DNA from: Cetobacterium ceti
GTDB taxonomy: Bacteria; Fusobacteriota; Fusobacteriia; Fusobacteriales; Fusobacteriaceae
DNA: 64,000 bases
Direction: 5' to 3'
Assembly (NCBI RefSeq): GCF_900167275.1
Contig: NZ_FUWX01000012.1
Location: forward strand, 1 to 64,000
Shown here one piece after another: positions 1 through 8,189 of the stretch. Made by a program: the position numbers and the translations under genes. Each line of letters starts with the position of its first letter. Within the stretch, counting starts at the first letter, position 1. The notes beneath the pieces were generated by a model, which saw only the letters and a list, made by a program, of their open reading frames with translations, was not told the origin of the DNA and did no database searches.

Positions 1-650
1 TCCTCAATTGGCATTAGGAATGGTTGGTCTACTGCTCTTGCAGGAGTTGGAATATAATCATCTACTGCATCCATTAGAGATTTGATAGCTTCTACCCATT
101 TCTCTTCTCCTTGTAATGCTCCTAATGATGATCCTGTTATTACTGGTAAGTCGTCTCCTGGGAATCCGTACTCTGTTAATAACTCTCTTACTTCCATTTC
201 AACTAACTCTAATAACTCAGCGTCGTCTACCATGTCTGCTTTGTTTAAGTATACTACGATGTAAGGAACTCCAACCTGTCTTGATAATAGGATGTGCTCT
301 CTTGTTTGTGGCATTGGACCATCTGCTGCTGATACAACTAAGATAGCTCCGTCCATTTGTGCTGCTCCTGTGATCATGTTCTTAACGTAATCCGCGTGTC
401 CTGGACAGTCAACGTGAGCGTAGTGTCTGTTTGCTGTTTCATACTCTATGTGAGCTGTGTTGATTGTGATTCCTCTTTCTCTCTCTTCTGGAGCTGCGTC
501 GATGTTATCAAAATCAACTTTCTTTGCTAATCCTAAGTCTGATAATACTTTTGATATAGCTGCTGTTGTTGTTGTTTTTCCGTGGTCAACGTGTCCGATT
601 GTTCCAATGTTAACGTGGGGCTTGCTTCTTTCGAATTTTTCTTTAGCCAT
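1..650 (-). CDS. tuf: Elongation factor Tu, N-terminal part (runs off the window)
   Basis: Translation from the ATG at 650 gives [20 protein letters not shown] followed by VDHGKTT (the GTPase P-loop), a DCPGHADY G3 motif and NKADMVDD (G4), which are diagnostic of EF-Tu. EF-Tu carries aminoacyl-tRNA to the ribosome in the cytoplasm. About 216 codons of an expected ~395 are present; the 3' end lies outside the window. A strong GAGGAGGAG ribosome site precedes the start. The gene follows three tRNA genes on the same strand, an arrangement resembling the tRNA-tufB operons of enterobacteria, and is probably co-transcribed with them from the promoter at 1029-1057. Confidence 0.97.
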   Translation of the reverse strand, partial: MAKEKFERSKPHVNIGTIGHVDHGKTTTTAAISKVLSDLGLAKKVDFDNIDAAPEERERGITINTAHIEYETANRHYAHVDCPGHADYVKNMITGAAQMDGAILVVSAADGPMPQTREHILLSRQVGVPYIVVYLNKADMVDDAELLELVEMEVRELLTEYGFPGDDLPVITGSSLGALQGEEKWVEAIKSLMDAVDDYIPTPARAVDQPFLMPIE

Positions 651-757
651 TTAAATTCTCCTCCTCATGAGCTTTATATTAATTAGTTTTCTTCGTGATT
701 AAAAAAAAATCCACACATTCCATAGATATCTATGACTCGTGTAGTATAATTTTTATA

Positions 758-842
758 TGGTGGTGAGAGAAGGATTCGAACCTTCGAAGGCAGAGCCGTC
801 AGATTTACAGTCTGATCCCTTTGGCCGCTCGGGAATCTCACC
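758..842 (-). tRNA. tRNA-Tyr (anticodon GTA)
   Basis: The minus strand folds as a class II tRNA with a GGTGAGA acceptor arm pairing with TCTCACC, a long variable arm, anticodon GTA in the loop CTGTAAA, and an encoded 3' CCA at 758-760. It is the last tRNA before tuf. Confidence 0.95.
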
Positions 843-856
843 TTATTTAATTTTAT

Positions 857-931
857 TGGTACCCCGTAGGGGAATCGAACCCCTGTTTATAGAGTGAAAA
901 TCTATTGTCCTTACCACTGAACGAACGGGGC
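857..931 (-). tRNA. tRNA-Glu (anticodon TTC), copy 1
   Basis: The minus strand gives a GCCCCGT acceptor arm, anticodon TTC in the loop ATTTTCACT, the TTCGATT T-loop and an encoded CCA (857-859). The gene is identical base for base to the copy at 25591-25665. Confidence 0.95.
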
Positions 932-934
932 ATA

Positions 935-1010
<76 letters not shown>

Positions 1011-1028
1011 ATGCCTCATACCTCAATC

Positions 1029-1057
1029 AGTATATTATATTTTCAGTATTTTGTCAA
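1029..1057 (-). promoter_or_regulatory. Promoter of the tRNA-Thr/Glu/Tyr-tuf unit
   Basis: On the minus strand a perfect -35 TTGACA (1057-1052) is followed after 17 nt by -10 TATACT (1034-1029). Transcription would begin about 12 nt before tRNA-Thr. Confidence 0.85.
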
Positions 1058-1138
1058 TAAAATTTTATCCTAAATATTTAATTTATTTTTTTTATTTTTT
1101 TTAAAGGATTTTCTATAAGTCCTATGTATAATATGTCA

Positions 1139-1230
1139 TGAATGGTGTTAAACTTATCCCCCTTAACACCTTTTAACATACTTCCCCCCAGAGAAGTCTA
1201 GAATCCCCCTAGACTTCTTTATTTTTTTGT
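1139..1230 (+). ncRNA. Candidate small RNA with C-rich hairpin loops
   Basis: This intergenic stretch carries no gene. Read on the plus strand it has a -10-like TATAAT (1127-1132, no convincing -35), an 8-bp hairpin (1144-1151 with 1163-1170) whose 11-nt loop ends in CCCCC, a linker with CCCCCC (1184-1189), and a 9-bp hairpin (1192-1200 with 1210-1218) whose loop also ends in CCCCC, followed by a T-run to 1229. The last hairpin has the form of an intrinsic terminator, yet no protein gene lies upstream on this strand. C-rich unpaired loops are typical of regulatory RNAs that pair with Shine-Dalgarno sequences. Expression is not demonstrated; the hairpins could instead be a stand-alone terminator. 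Confidence 0.5.
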
Positions 1231-1257
1231 AAAAAAAAACTAGTCATAAGACTAGTT
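1231..1257 (-). terminator. Intrinsic terminator of the 1258-1689 gene
   Basis: On the minus strand an 8-bp stem (AACTAGTC / GACTAGTT, arms around 1238-1257) with a 4-nt loop is followed directly by nine T residues. Confidence 0.8.
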
Positions 1258-1689
1258 CTACGCATTTATTCTTGTTAAAAGTTCCTTGTACTGCTTAATC
1301 ATAACTTTTACCATTGATTTTTTAACAAATTGATACCATTTGAAATTCATACCTTCCATACCCTTTATAGAGTCTGAAACCATTCTTTTCATAAAATCCA
1401 ATTCTTCAAAAGATAATTTTAATTCCATTTTATTCTTATCATCTGCAACCATTTTTACATAATCAAAGAATGCTCCTAAATTTTCAGTTTGACTATTTAA
1501 AGTAAACTGTTTTTTTACTTCATCTATAAATTTAGATAGGAATTTTTTTATACTTTTATCTAATTTTACAGAGTACTTTCTCTTTCCTTTTCCTATCTTT
1601 TGAATATTATTCATCATTCCCATCATAGATGACATATTTCTCATTTCCATAGGATTCATGTTGTTAGGGTTTGCCTTTTGAAACTTCAT
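1258..1689 (-). CDS. Hypothetical protein with Met/Asn-rich N-terminus
   Basis: The product has 143 residues and I do not recognise a family. The first ~30 residues are rich in Met and Asn (MNPMEMRNMSSMMGMMNN); the rest is basic and predicted mostly helical, ending in an amphipathic stretch (residues ~100-140). There is no signal peptide or membrane segment. A ribosome site (GGAGGTTATTT) precedes the ATG. The gene starts 15 nt after the tsaC stop on the same strand and is followed by a clear terminator, so it is probably the second gene of a tsaC operon. No function is proposed. Confidence 0.75.
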   Translation of the reverse strand: MKFQKANPNNMNPMEMRNMSSMMGMMNNIQKIGKGKRKYSVKLDKSIKKFLSKFIDEVKKQFTLNSQTENLGAFFDYVKMVADDKNKMELKLSFEELDFMKRMVSDSIKGMEGMNFKWYQFVKKSMVKVMIKQYKELLTRINA

Positions 1690-1704
1690 AAATAACCTCC
1701 AATA

Positions 1705-2340
1705 TTAAAATTTCCCAATAACTTTCTCAATCTCTTCTTTTTTTATAGCACCCTCTCTTAAAATTTTTATTTGAGAAGTGCTTATATCTATAATTGTAGA
1801 TTCTAGTCCTAGAGGAGACTTTCCTCCATCAACTAAAATTTCAACTCTTTCCTTAAATTTTTCCGAAAGCTCTTCATAACTTCTCGGAGTTTTCTCCCCT
1901 GAAATATTTGCACTTGTAGTTGGCATTATCCCTCCTACAGCTTCTATTATTTCCAAAGATATGTCTAAATTAGGCATTCTAACTCCAACTGTTTTTCCAT
2001 TAGATACCATAATTCCAGGAACTATATCTTTTTTTTCTAAGATTATAGTCAGTCCCCCTGGCCAAAATTTTTCACCTAATTTCTTTAGAAGATCTCTATT
2101 TTCCTCTCTAACCATGGCTATTTTATCTATATGCTTTATATCGCTTACCAAAGCTATCAGAGGAGAAGAAAAATTTCTTTCCTTAGCTTTATATATTTTT
2201 TCTATACCTTCAAGGGATTCTATTGTTGCCCCTACTCCATACACTGTATCTGTAGGATATATTATAATTTCACCTGAATTTAATTTATCTTTTATAAGTT
2301 GTAAATCCATATTTTCTCTGTGAAATAAAATATTTTTCAT
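1705..2340 (-). CDS. tsaC: L-threonylcarbamoyladenylate synthase (Sua5/YciO/YrdC family)
   Basis: The protein makes threonylcarbamoyl-AMP from threonine, bicarbonate and ATP for the universal t6A37 modification of ANN-decoding tRNAs. The YrdC fold is recognisable from IIIYPTDTVYGVGA near the N-terminus, KERNFSSPLIALV, the GLTIIL strand and TSANISGEKTPRS. At 211 residues it is a single-domain TsaC type without the extra Sua5 domain. I chose the ATG at 2340 rather than the upstream in-frame ATG at 2379 because GAAGGGAAGAGGA stands just before it. The 1258-1689 gene follows 15 nt downstream; prs terminates 24 nt beyond its own stop, close to this gene's upstream side. Confidence 0.9.
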   Translation of the reverse strand: MKNILFHRENMDLQLIKDKLNSGEIIIYPTDTVYGVGATIESLEGIEKIYKAKERNFSSPLIALVSDIKHIDKIAMVREENRDLLKKLGEKFWPGGLTIILEKKDIVPGIMVSNGKTVGVRMPNLDISLEIIEAVGGIMPTTSANISGEKTPRSYEELSEKFKERVEILVDGGKSPLGLESTIIDISTSQIKILREGAIKKEEIEKVIGKF

Positions 2341-2385
2341 AAATCCTCTTCCCTTCAATGTTTTTACTAATTTTAGCATATCTCA

Positions 2386-2415
2386 ATAAAAAAAGCTAGT
2401 ATAGCACTAGCTTTT
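2386..2415 (-). terminator. Intrinsic terminator of prs
   Basis: On the minus strand the arms AAAAGCTAGT (2415-2406) and ACTAGCTTTT (2400-2391) enclose a 5-nt loop and are followed by T residues, a few bases after the prs stop codon. Confidence 0.85.
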
Positions 2416-2420
2416 CTCTA

Positions 2421-3380
2421 TTATTTGTGTTTCTTTTCGAACAATTCTGAAACAGATTGGTTATTTACAATTCTTCTCATTGCTTCAGCAAAAATTTCAT
2501 CCACAGATAAAATTGTAATCTTATCTAATTTCTTTCTCTCAGGTTGTCTTAAAGAGTCTGTTATAACAATCTCTTTTAAACAAGATTTTTCTAATCTCTC
2601 AATTGCTGGATCAGAGAAAACTCCATGTGTACAACAAGCATAACACTCTCTAGCCCCTCTTGCCATTATAGCTTCAGCACCATTTGTTATTGTTCCTGCT
2701 GTATCGATCATGTCATCTATAAAGATTGCAATTTTCCCTTCAACTTCTCCTATAAGATTCATAACCTCTGACATATTAGGTTTTGGTCTTCTCTTATCAA
2801 TAATAGCTATTTTACAATCTAACCATTCCGCTAATTTTCTCGCTCTTTTTACTCCACCGATGTCTGGAGAAACTACTACTACATCATCACCATGTAATCC
2901 TTTTTGAATAAAGTATTTTGCTAATAATGGTAATGCTTGCATGTGGTCAACTGGAATATCGAAGAATCCCTGAATTTGATCCGCATGTAAATCCATAGTT
3001 ACAATTCTATTTGCTCCTGCAGTTGTTAGTAAGTTTGCCACTAATTTAGATGTAATCGGTTCTCTAGGACTTGACTTTCTATCCTGTCTAGCATACCCAT
3101 AATAAGGTATCATTACATTTATTGTTCTTGCTGATGCTCTTTTTAAAGCATCGATGAAAATTAATAATTCCATAAGGTTTTCATTTACTGGTTCCCCTGT
3201 TGGTTGAACAACAAATACGTCTCTTCCTCTTACTGTTTCATCAATTCTTACGTAAACCTCTCCGTCTTTAAATCTTACAATTTCAACATCTCCTAAAGGC
3301 AGCCCATATTTTTCACCTATTTTCTTGGCTAATTCCCCATTTGAAGTCCCTGCAAAGATTTTTACATCGGTTCTTAACAT
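2421..3380 (-). CDS. prs: Ribose-phosphate pyrophosphokinase (PRPP synthetase)
   Basis: The enzyme converts ribose 5-phosphate and ATP to PRPP, the precursor for nucleotides, histidine and NAD. Class I motifs are complete: [10 protein letters not shown], the [13 protein letters not shown] flexible loop, [12 protein letters not shown] (divalent cation binding) and the PRPP loop [14 protein letters not shown] place the start at the ATG at 3380 (319 residues, normal for the family): GGAGGAAATAG lies ~11 nt before it and this avoids overlap with glmU, whose stop is at 3386. An in-frame ATG at 3398 is possible. glmU-prs is a widely conserved pair, linking UDP-GlcNAc and nucleotide supply; both are probably one transcript. 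Confidence 0.95.
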   Translation of the reverse strand: MLRTDVKIFAGTSNGELAKKIGEKYGLPLGDVEIVRFKDGEVYVRIDETVRGRDVFVVQPTGEPVNENLMELLIFIDALKRASARTINVMIPYYGYARQDRKSSPREPITSKLVANLLTTAGANRIVTMDLHADQIQGFFDIPVDHMQALPLLAKYFIQKGLHGDDVVVVSPDIGGVKRARKLAEWLDCKIAIIDKRRPKPNMSEVMNLIGEVEGKIAIFIDDMIDTAGTITNGAEAIMARGARECYACCTHGVFSDPAIERLEKSCLKEIVITDSLRQPERKKLDKITILSVDEIFAEAMRRIVNNQSVSELFEKKHK

Positions 3381-3385
3381 TTTCT

Positions 3386-4732
3386 CTATTTCCTCCATTC
3401 AAGTTTTATAAATTGTTTCGCTCTTCCTACTGACAATGCCTTATCTGGTACATCTTTAGTTATAACAGAACCTGCACCTATAAGGGCTTCTTCTCCTATA
3501 TTTACCGGTGCCACGAGCATTGTATCACTTCCTATAAAGGCCTTTTTCCCAATAACTGTTTTATGCTTATTTATACCATCATAGTTACAAGTAATTGTTC
3601 CTGCTCCTATGTTTGTATCCTCTCCCACTGTTGCATCTCCTAGGTAAGTTAAATGTCCTGCTTTAACTCCCTTTTCTAGTGTTGATTTTTTTACTTCAAC
3701 AAAGTTACCTATATGAACCTTTTCCATTAAATGTGATTTAGGTCTTAAGTGAGCAAAAGGTCCTATTGTAACCTTATCCTCTACCACACTTTCCTCTAAA
3801 ACTGAACTCTCTATTCTAACGTTGTTTCCAACAATAGTATCTATAATTCTGCTATTTCCTAAAATTTCACAATTTTCTCCTATTTTAGTATTTCCTTGTA
3901 AAAATACTCCTGGGTATAAAACTGTATCTCTTCCTACTTCTACACTTTCTTCTACATATGTACTTTTAGGATCGATTAAAATAGCTCCCTTTTCCATTAA
4001 TTCTATATTTTTTCTTTCTCTTAGGATTTCTCCTGCTAAGGAAAGTTCTACCTTAGAATTAACTCCTAATATCTCTCTATTATCTTCTAATTTAAAACAT
4101 TCTACTTTTTTACCTTCAGCTACATTGATTCCTATAACATCAGTTAAATAGTATTCTCCCTTTTCGTTGTTATTATTAACTTTACTTAAAGCTTCAAATA
4201 ACTCCTTAGAATTAAAGCAGTATACTCCTGCATTAACTTCCTTTATGGCTTTAATCTCTTCACTAGCTTCTTTTTCCTCTATGATTCCAACCACTTGTCC
4301 ATCTTTTTTTACAATTCTTCCATATCCAAATGGATTATCGTACTCTGAAGTTAAAATAGTGGCCACTGCATTTGTTGATTTATGATGTATATATAACTTT
4401 CTTAGAGTCTCTTCAGTCAATAATGGAGTGTCACCACATAGAATCATAACATCTCCTTGGAAATCTTTCAACTTTTTTTCTCCCTGCATTATTGCATGAG
4501 CTGTTCCAAGTTGCTCCTCCTGAAGCACATATTCAACTTCTCCTAATTCTTCTAGTATAAGCTCTCTTTTATGTCCAAGTATTAGAATATTTTCTTCAGA
4601 ACCAATTCCTTTACAAATATCTAATATTTTTTTTATCATTGGAATTCCATTTACCTTATGAAGTACCTTAGGTAAATCAGATTTCATTCTAGTTCCTTTT
4701 CCAGCTGCTAAAATAAGTGTCTTTAGCTTCAT
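3386..4732 (-). CDS. glmU: Bifunctional GlmU: GlcNAc-1-P uridyltransferase / glucosamine-1-P acetyltransferase
   Basis: GlmU catalyses the last two steps to UDP-GlcNAc for peptidoglycan and lipopolysaccharide. The N-terminal uridyltransferase begins [20 protein letters not shown]; the left-handed beta-helix acetyltransferase with hexapeptide repeats ([29 protein letters not shown]) fills the C-terminal half, including the GHLTYLGDA segment. The product has 448 residues, the normal length. The ATG at 4732 is preferred to 4750 because GGGGGAATTTT precedes it. It is the first gene after a good promoter and reads into prs. Confidence 0.96.
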   Translation of the reverse strand: MKLKTLILAAGKGTRMKSDLPKVLHKVNGIPMIKKILDICKGIGSEENILILGHKRELILEELGEVEYVLQEEQLGTAHAIMQGEKKLKDFQGDVMILCGDTPLLTEETLRKLYIHHKSTNAVATILTSEYDNPFGYGRIVKKDGQVVGIIEEKEASEEIKAIKEVNAGVYCFNSKELFEALSKVNNNNEKGEYYLTDVIGINVAEGKKVECFKLEDNREILGVNSKVELSLAGEILRERKNIELMEKGAILIDPKSTYVEESVEVGRDTVLYPGVFLQGNTKIGENCEILGNSRIIDTIVGNNVRIESSVLEESVVEDKVTIGPFAHLRPKSHLMEKVHIGNFVEVKKSTLEKGVKAGHLTYLGDATVGEDTNIGAGTITCNYDGINKHKTVIGKKAFIGSDTMLVAPVNIGEEALIGAGSVITKDVPDKALSVGRAKQFIKLEWRK

Positions 4733-4762
4733 AAAATTCCCCCAAATCATTGTTTATTTTAA

Positions 4763-4792
4763 ATTATACCACATTGTAATCTTTTATTTCAA
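4763..4792 (-). promoter_or_regulatory. Promoter of glmU-prs
   Basis: On the minus strand -35 TTGAAA (4792-4787) and an extended -10 TGGTATAAT (core 4768-4763) are separated by 18 nt, about 30 nt before glmU. Confidence 0.75.
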
Positions 4793-4794
4793 GG

Positions 4795-5340
4795 TTATTC
4801 CTTAGTTAGTTTTTCATATGCTTCATTTATTTCTTTAAATTTTTTCTCATGATATTCTCTTATATTTTCTGGTTCATTGGAATATTTATCAGGGTGATGT
4901 TTTTTAGCTAGTTCTCTAAAGGCTTTTTTTATCTCTTCCTTTGTAGCCCCTTGGTGTACACCTAAAACCTCATAATATCTAGTTTTGTCCTCAAAATAAT
5001 TATTAAATCCACCTTGATTCCCTGAATTTTGGTAATATCCACCATTATCTCCATAATGTTGTCCACCAGCTTGTTTAAAAAATTCTTCAAAATCTTCAGC
5101 CTTATAACTTTTATAATAGAAGTTTTTATTTCTATTTGGATTTTTTTTCTTTTTATAATAAGCTATTCCTATTAATATTAAAATTATTGGAAAAAAAGTT
5201 ACTACTATATATCCAAAAAAGGAAAATAACAATGCTAGTATTATAAGTCCTGGTAACGCATTAACTGCTCTATTCATTCCTCCTAAAATCCCAACTATTA
5301 TAAATAATATAAAAGTAATCCCTAACGCTAACGAAATCAT
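4795..5340 (-). CDS. Membrane-anchored J-domain protein
   Basis: The 181-residue protein has two hydrophobic segments at the N-terminus (about residues 3-20 and 27-60), a basic, Asn/Tyr/Gly-rich linker, and a C-terminal J domain (about residues 121-181) beginning [20 protein letters not shown] and containing the catalytic HPDK. The topology places the J domain in the cytosol, so it would recruit DnaK to the membrane, as DjlA-type proteins do; this is inference. It is one of three J or J-like proteins in the window, the others being DnaJ at 52887 and the HPD-less protein at 37150. It has its own RBS (AAAAGGAGTGAAT). Confidence 0.85.
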   Translation of the reverse strand: MISLALGITFILFIIVGILGGMNRAVNALPGLIILALLFSFFGYIVVTFFPIILILIGIAYYKKKKNPNRNKNFYYKSYKAEDFEEFFKQAGGQHYGDNGGYYQNSGNQGGFNNYFEDKTRYYEVLGVHQGATKEEIKKAFRELAKKHHPDKYSNEPENIREYHEKKFKEINEAYEKLTKE

Positions 5341-5370
5341 CTATTCACTCCTTTTTAAAGTCTCATCTAA

Positions 5371-5428
5371 ATAAAAAAATAGAAAGAAGGTTATTCTTAG
5401 TCTATATCTCCCTTCTCCCTATTTTTTT
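5371..5428. terminator. Probable bidirectional hairpin terminator
   Basis: AAAAAAATAG and GAAGG on the left pair with CCTTC and CTATTTTTTT on the right, with a small internal loop and a 20-nt apical loop. It follows the TPR gene on the minus strand; T-runs occur on both strands. Confidence 0.55.
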
Positions 5429-5442
5429 ATCCACATGTTTTA

Positions 5443-6009
5443 TCACATACTAGAATTTATCTTTTCTTCCAATTGAATTATTTTTCTTTTGATCTGAGAA
5501 TCTCTAGGATCTATTTCATAAGCTGCAATATATTCTCTTAAAGCTTTTCTAAATCTTCCCATAGCTTCATACTTAACTGCGAAATCAAGATGAGCCGTAT
5601 AAATATCTAAATCCAAAAATATTGCAAAATCATAGCTGTTTATAGCTTCTTTAATCAATCCTGCTCTTGAATATGCATTTCCCAATAAAAAATATACAAA
5701 GGGATCATTTGGAGCCACATCTAAAAACCTATTATAGCACTCTATGGCACATTTATAGTTTTCTAGTTCATAGCATAAAAACCCCATAAACCCAAGGTAT
5801 TCCGTATTTTCTGGTTCTACATTTAATAATTTTTCATAGATTTTTACTGCACCTTGACAATCTTTCTTATAATAAAGAACCCTTCCTAATTCCGCTAACT
5901 TTTCAAGATTTTTACTATCACTTAAAAGTTCAAATCTTAAATCTTGTTCATATAGGAATAAATCTGGTATTTCATTATTATACTTTTTAAAAATTTGCGT
6001 CTTAAGCAT
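5443..6009 (-). CDS. TPR-repeat protein
   Basis: The 188-residue product consists almost entirely of tetratricopeptide repeats (for example LGRVLYYKKDCQGAVKIYEKLLNVEPENTEYL, shown here by its pattern: helix pairs spaced 34 residues, from residue ~36 to ~175). There is no signal peptide, so it is a cytoplasmic scaffold of unknown partner. An extended -10 (TGATATAAT, core 6055-6050) and a ribosome site TAAGGGGGA precede the ATG. The Shine-Dalgarno is one of several G-rich sites in this window that are exactly complementary to the C-rich loops of the candidate RNA at 1139-1230. Confidence 0.8.
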   Translation of the reverse strand: MLKTQIFKKYNNEIPDLFLYEQDLRFELLSDSKNLEKLAELGRVLYYKKDCQGAVKIYEKLLNVEPENTEYLGFMGFLCYELENYKCAIECYNRFLDVAPNDPFVYFLLGNAYSRAGLIKEAINSYDFAIFLDLDIYTAHLDFAVKYEAMGRFRKALREYIAAYEIDPRDSQIKRKIIQLEEKINSSM

Positions 6010-6098
6010 AGTTAGTCCCCCTTAGCTATGTTAAATTAACCCTCAAAGAATTATATCATATTTTGCTTTTATATTTAAGAGGTTTCTTTTGTATACAA

Positions 6099-6126
6099 AA
6101 AAAGAGAGTGTAAATCACCCTCTTCC
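6099..6126 (-). terminator. Intrinsic terminator of infC-rpmI-rplT
   Basis: On the minus strand AGAGGGTG pairs with CACTCTCT (one G-U) across a short loop and is followed by six T residues, ten bases after the rplT stop. Confidence 0.85.
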
Positions 6127-6135
6127 TATTCCAAA

Positions 6136-6486
6136 TTAAAGAGCTGCTTTTGCTGCTACTGCTAATTTAGAGAACTCAGCTGCATTGTTTAATGCGATGT
6201 CTGCTAAAACTTTTCTATCTAATTGGATTCCAGCTTTCTTTAATCCGTTCATTAAAGTAGAGTAAGTTAATCCATTGATTCTTGCTGCTGCGTTGATTCT
6301 GATGATCCATAATTGTCTCATCTTTCTTTTTCTTACTAATCTATCTCTTGTAGAGAAAGCTGCAGCTCTTGTAGTAGCTTGCTTAGCTTGCTTAAATACG
6401 TCTCCTGATGCTCCTCTAAATCCTTTTGCAGCTTTTAAAACTTGTTTATGTCTTCTTCTTCTAACTATTCCAGTTTTAACTCTCAT
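6136..6486 (-). CDS. rplT: Ribosomal protein bL20
   Basis: The 116-residue protein has the typical basic N-terminal extension (MRVKTGIVRRRRHKQVLKAAKGFRG) and the globular RNA-binding domain with LWIIRINAAARINGLTYS. bL20 is an early 50S assembly protein that binds 23S rRNA and in many bacteria represses its own infC-rpmI-rplT mRNA. It is the last gene of that operon here, and the leader at 7284-7474 is a plausible target for the feedback. Confidence 0.97.
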   Translation of the reverse strand: MRVKTGIVRRRRHKQVLKAAKGFRGASGDVFKQAKQATTRAAAFSTRDRLVRKRKMRQLWIIRINAAARINGLTYSTLMNGLKKAGIQLDRKVLADIALNNAAEFSKLAVAAKAAL

Positions 6487-6539
6487 TACTTTTCCTCCTA
6501 AATCTTATTTATCCTCAATAATATGAATTGGTTAGATTA

Positions 6540-6746
6540 TTATCTTCCTACTCCGTATGGTAATAATGCTTTCATGTGCTTTTCTAAAGTAGCTCCAACA
6601 ACCATATCTTTTCTTAAGTTGTTCTTTCTTTTTCTTGTCTTCTTAGTTAAGATGTGGCTCTTTCCAGAATGTTTAACTATGAATTTCCCTGTTCCTGTTA
6701 CTTTTATTCTCTTTCTAGCACCTCTATGAGTTTTCATTTTTGGCAT
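6540..6746 (-). CDS. rpmI: Ribosomal protein bL35
   Basis: The 68-residue basic protein begins [20 protein letters not shown], which identifies bL35, a late-assembling 50S protein. It lies between infC and rplT in the universally conserved order. A strong GAGAGGAGGATTAC site precedes the ATG. Confidence 0.97.
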   Translation of the reverse strand: MPKMKTHRGARKRIKVTGTGKFIVKHSGKSHILTKKTRKRKNNLRKDMVVGATLEKHMKALLPYGVGR

Positions 6747-6776
6747 TGTTGTAATCCTCCTCTCAAATATTTAAAA

Positions 6777-7283
6777 CTATTTTTTTGGTGATAATATTAA
6801 ATGTTTCTGCTTATCGCTATATTTTTTATCAACATCAGCTATAGCTGTAAATCTTTCAGCTATTTGATTTAGCATACTAATTCCTTGATCGGCATACATT
6901 CTCTCTCTTCCATATTGTACAAGAGTAATTTTTACCTTATTATCTTTTCCAAGGAACTTTTCAACTTGACCAATTTTTGTTTCCATATCATGGCTATCAA
7001 TTCTTGCAGTGAATTTTACTTCTTTTACGATAACTTGCTTTTGGTTTTTCTTAGCTTCTTTGGCTTTTCTAGCCTGCTCATACTTATATTTTCCATAATC
7101 CATGATTTTACAAACCGCTGGCTTTGCGTTTGGTGAAATTTCTACTAGATCTAGCTCTCTCTCTCTTGCCATGTCTAGCGCAGCTCCTGGAGTCATAATA
7201 CCGATCTGCTCTCCTGTTTCAGAGATTACTCTAATCTCTTTTCCTCTAATTTTTTCATTAATTCTGATTTTATCTGAAATAAT
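6777..7283 (-). CDS. infC: Translation initiation factor IF-3, probable AUU start
   Basis: IF-3 prevents subunit joining and checks the start codon and initiator tRNA on the 30S subunit. The N-domain begins ISDKIRINEKIRGKEIRVI; the linker and C-domain (MDYGKYKYEQARKAKEAKKN then VKEVKFTARIDSHDMETKIGQV) are standard. There is no ATG near the N-terminus. A GTG at 7289 overlaps the Shine-Dalgarno itself (AGGGGGTG), so it is unlikely. Two ATT codons (7283 and 7280) sit 5 and 8 nt after GGGGG, exactly where family alignments start. An AUU start is well known for infC in E. coli and other bacteria and underlies autoregulation. About 168 residues. Confidence 0.93.
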   Translation of the reverse strand: MISDKIRINEKIRGKEIRVISETGEQIGIMTPGAALDMARERELDLVEISPNAKPAVCKIMDYGKYKYEQARKAKEAKKNQKQVIVKEVKFTARIDSHDMETKIGQVEKFLGKDNKVKITLVQYGRERMYADQGISMLNQIAERFTAIADVDKKYSDKQKHLILSPKK

Positions 7284-7474
7284 AGACACCCCCTAATAAA
7301 TTCATTACATAAAAAAAACAGGACGCAAAACACCCTGTTAATAACAAAATTATACTTCTAAATATTATTTAGAAAAGTTTTGCTAACCTTATGTAACTTC
7401 ATAAGCCACAAGGTGAGAAACAGGTGTTTCTACTTTACTTAATTTTTTTATGTTGTTAAATGCTATATTTCTTA
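7284..7474 (-). promoter_or_regulatory. Attenuated leader of infC-rpmI-rplT
   Basis: The ~190-nt 5' leader holds several hairpins on the minus strand: AGAAAC/GTTTCT near 7420, TTCTAAAT/ATTTAGAA near 7360, and a terminator-like AACAGGG ... TCCTGTT (7339-7317) followed by eight T residues, ending before the infC ribosome site. This is the layout of a transcription-attenuation leader as known for L20/IF-3 autoregulation in low-GC bacteria. No T-box motif is present. The identity of the ligand (bL20 or other) is inferred. Confidence 0.7.
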
Positions 7475-7480
7475 TGTATT

Positions 7481-7508
7481 ATTATAGCATTTTTGTAGTT
7501 TATGTCAA
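7481..7508 (-). promoter_or_regulatory. Promoter of the infC operon
   Basis: On the minus strand -35 TTGACA (7508-7503), a 16-nt spacer and extended -10 TGCTATAAT (core 7486-7481). Confidence 0.88.
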
Positions 7509-7528
7509 TTCTTTTTTGAAACTATATA

Positions 7529-7605
7529 TGGCGCACCTAAGAGGAATCGAACCCCTAACCCCCTGATCCGTAGTCAGGTGCTCTATCCAATTGAGCCATA
7601 GGTGC
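7529..7605 (-). tRNA. tRNA-Arg (anticodon ACG)
   Basis: Acceptor GCACCTA pairs with TAGGTGC; anticodon ACG in the loop ACTACGGAT; CCA encoded. The A34 is expected to be deaminated to inosine. Confidence 0.95.
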
Positions 7606-7649
7606 TTTAATAAAAAAAAGGTAGTTCCTCTACCTTGTTAAATTCTTAA

Positions 7650-7741
7650 TGGCGGTGAAGGAGGGATTTGAACCCTCGGTACCGGGTTAACGGTACGCTC
7701 CCTTAGCAGGGGAGTACATTCAGCCGCTCTGCCACTTCACC
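7650..7741 (-). tRNA. tRNA-Ser (anticodon GCT)
   Basis: A class II tRNA with acceptor GGTGAAG/CTTCACC, anticodon GCT, a long variable arm (GCGTACCGTTAACCCGGTAC region) and encoded CCA. Confidence 0.95.
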
Positions 7742-7755
7742 GTATTTAAATTGTA

Positions 7756-7839
7756 TGGCGGAAGGTCAGAGACTCGAACTCTGAAGTCTTGCGACGCCGG
7801 TTTTCAAGACCGGTTCCTTACCAGTTAGGGTAACCTTCC
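7756..7839 (-). tRNA. tRNA-Ser (anticodon TGA)
   Basis: A class II tRNA with acceptor GGAAGGT/ACCTTCC, anticodon TGA in the loop TCTTGAAAA, a variable arm and encoded CCA. First of the Ser-Ser-Arg cluster. Confidence 0.94.
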
Positions 7840-7850
7840 TCACAGGATTA

Positions 7851-7879
7851 ATATTACCATAACTTTATTTTTGTGTCAA
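7851..7879 (-). promoter_or_regulatory. Promoter of the Ser-Ser-Arg tRNA cluster
   Basis: On the minus strand -35 TTGACA (7879-7874), 17 nt, -10 TAATAT (7856-7851), just upstream of tRNA-Ser(TGA). Confidence 0.75.
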
Positions 7880-7915
7880 CAACTTTTTTTATTTTTTTTA
7901 TTTTAATTTAAAAGT

Positions 7916-7940
7916 AAAGAGCCCAGTAATAGGGCTCTTT
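7916..7940 (-). terminator. Hairpin terminator of the DUF1858 gene
   Basis: A perfect 9-bp stem AAAGAGCCC/GGGCTCTTT with a 7-nt loop, four bases after the stop codon; the T-run after it on the minus strand is short and interrupted. Confidence 0.7.
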
Positions 7941-7944
7941 AGAA

Positions 7945-8148
7945 TTATTTATTCTCTTCTTCTATTAATTTGTTGATTTCAGCAACAACTGCATCTGCAT
8001 TTAACCCGTGAGCTTCTAATCCTTCTCCTAAAGTTTCTCCTGCAGCTACCATACATCCAATACATCCTAATCCATATTTTTTGAATATAGTTGTTATTAC
8101 TGGATATTTTTGAGCAGCTTCTAAAATATTCATATCTTTAGTTACCAT
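7945..8148 (-). CDS. Small DUF1858-type protein with CxxC
   Basis: The 67-residue protein MVTKDMNILEAAQKYP... contains the pattern of DUF1858 (hybrid-cluster-associated disulfide-oxidoreductase-like) proteins: an N-terminal helix, YGLGCIGCMVAAGETL with a CxxC, and a C-terminal helix. Such proteins are thought to be redox-active or to bind a cofactor, but the role is not established. I chose the ATG at 8148 over 8178 because AGAGGAGGAATTT precedes it. It has its own promoter (8190-8218) and terminator, so it is a single-gene unit. Confidence 0.85.
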   Translation of the reverse strand: MVTKDMNILEAAQKYPVITTIFKKYGLGCIGCMVAAGETLGEGLEAHGLNADAVVAEINKLIEEENK

Positions 8149-8189
8149 GATAAATTCCTCCTCTAGTTTTAACTTCATATTATACAGTG

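Noticed and set aside
82-654. Plus-strand frames across tuf
   Set aside because: They are antisense to the unmistakable EF-Tu N-terminus and have low-complexity Ser/Leu-rich translations.
7287-7289. GTG start for infC
   Set aside because: The codon is part of the Shine-Dalgarno AGGGGGTG, leaving no room for a ribosome site.
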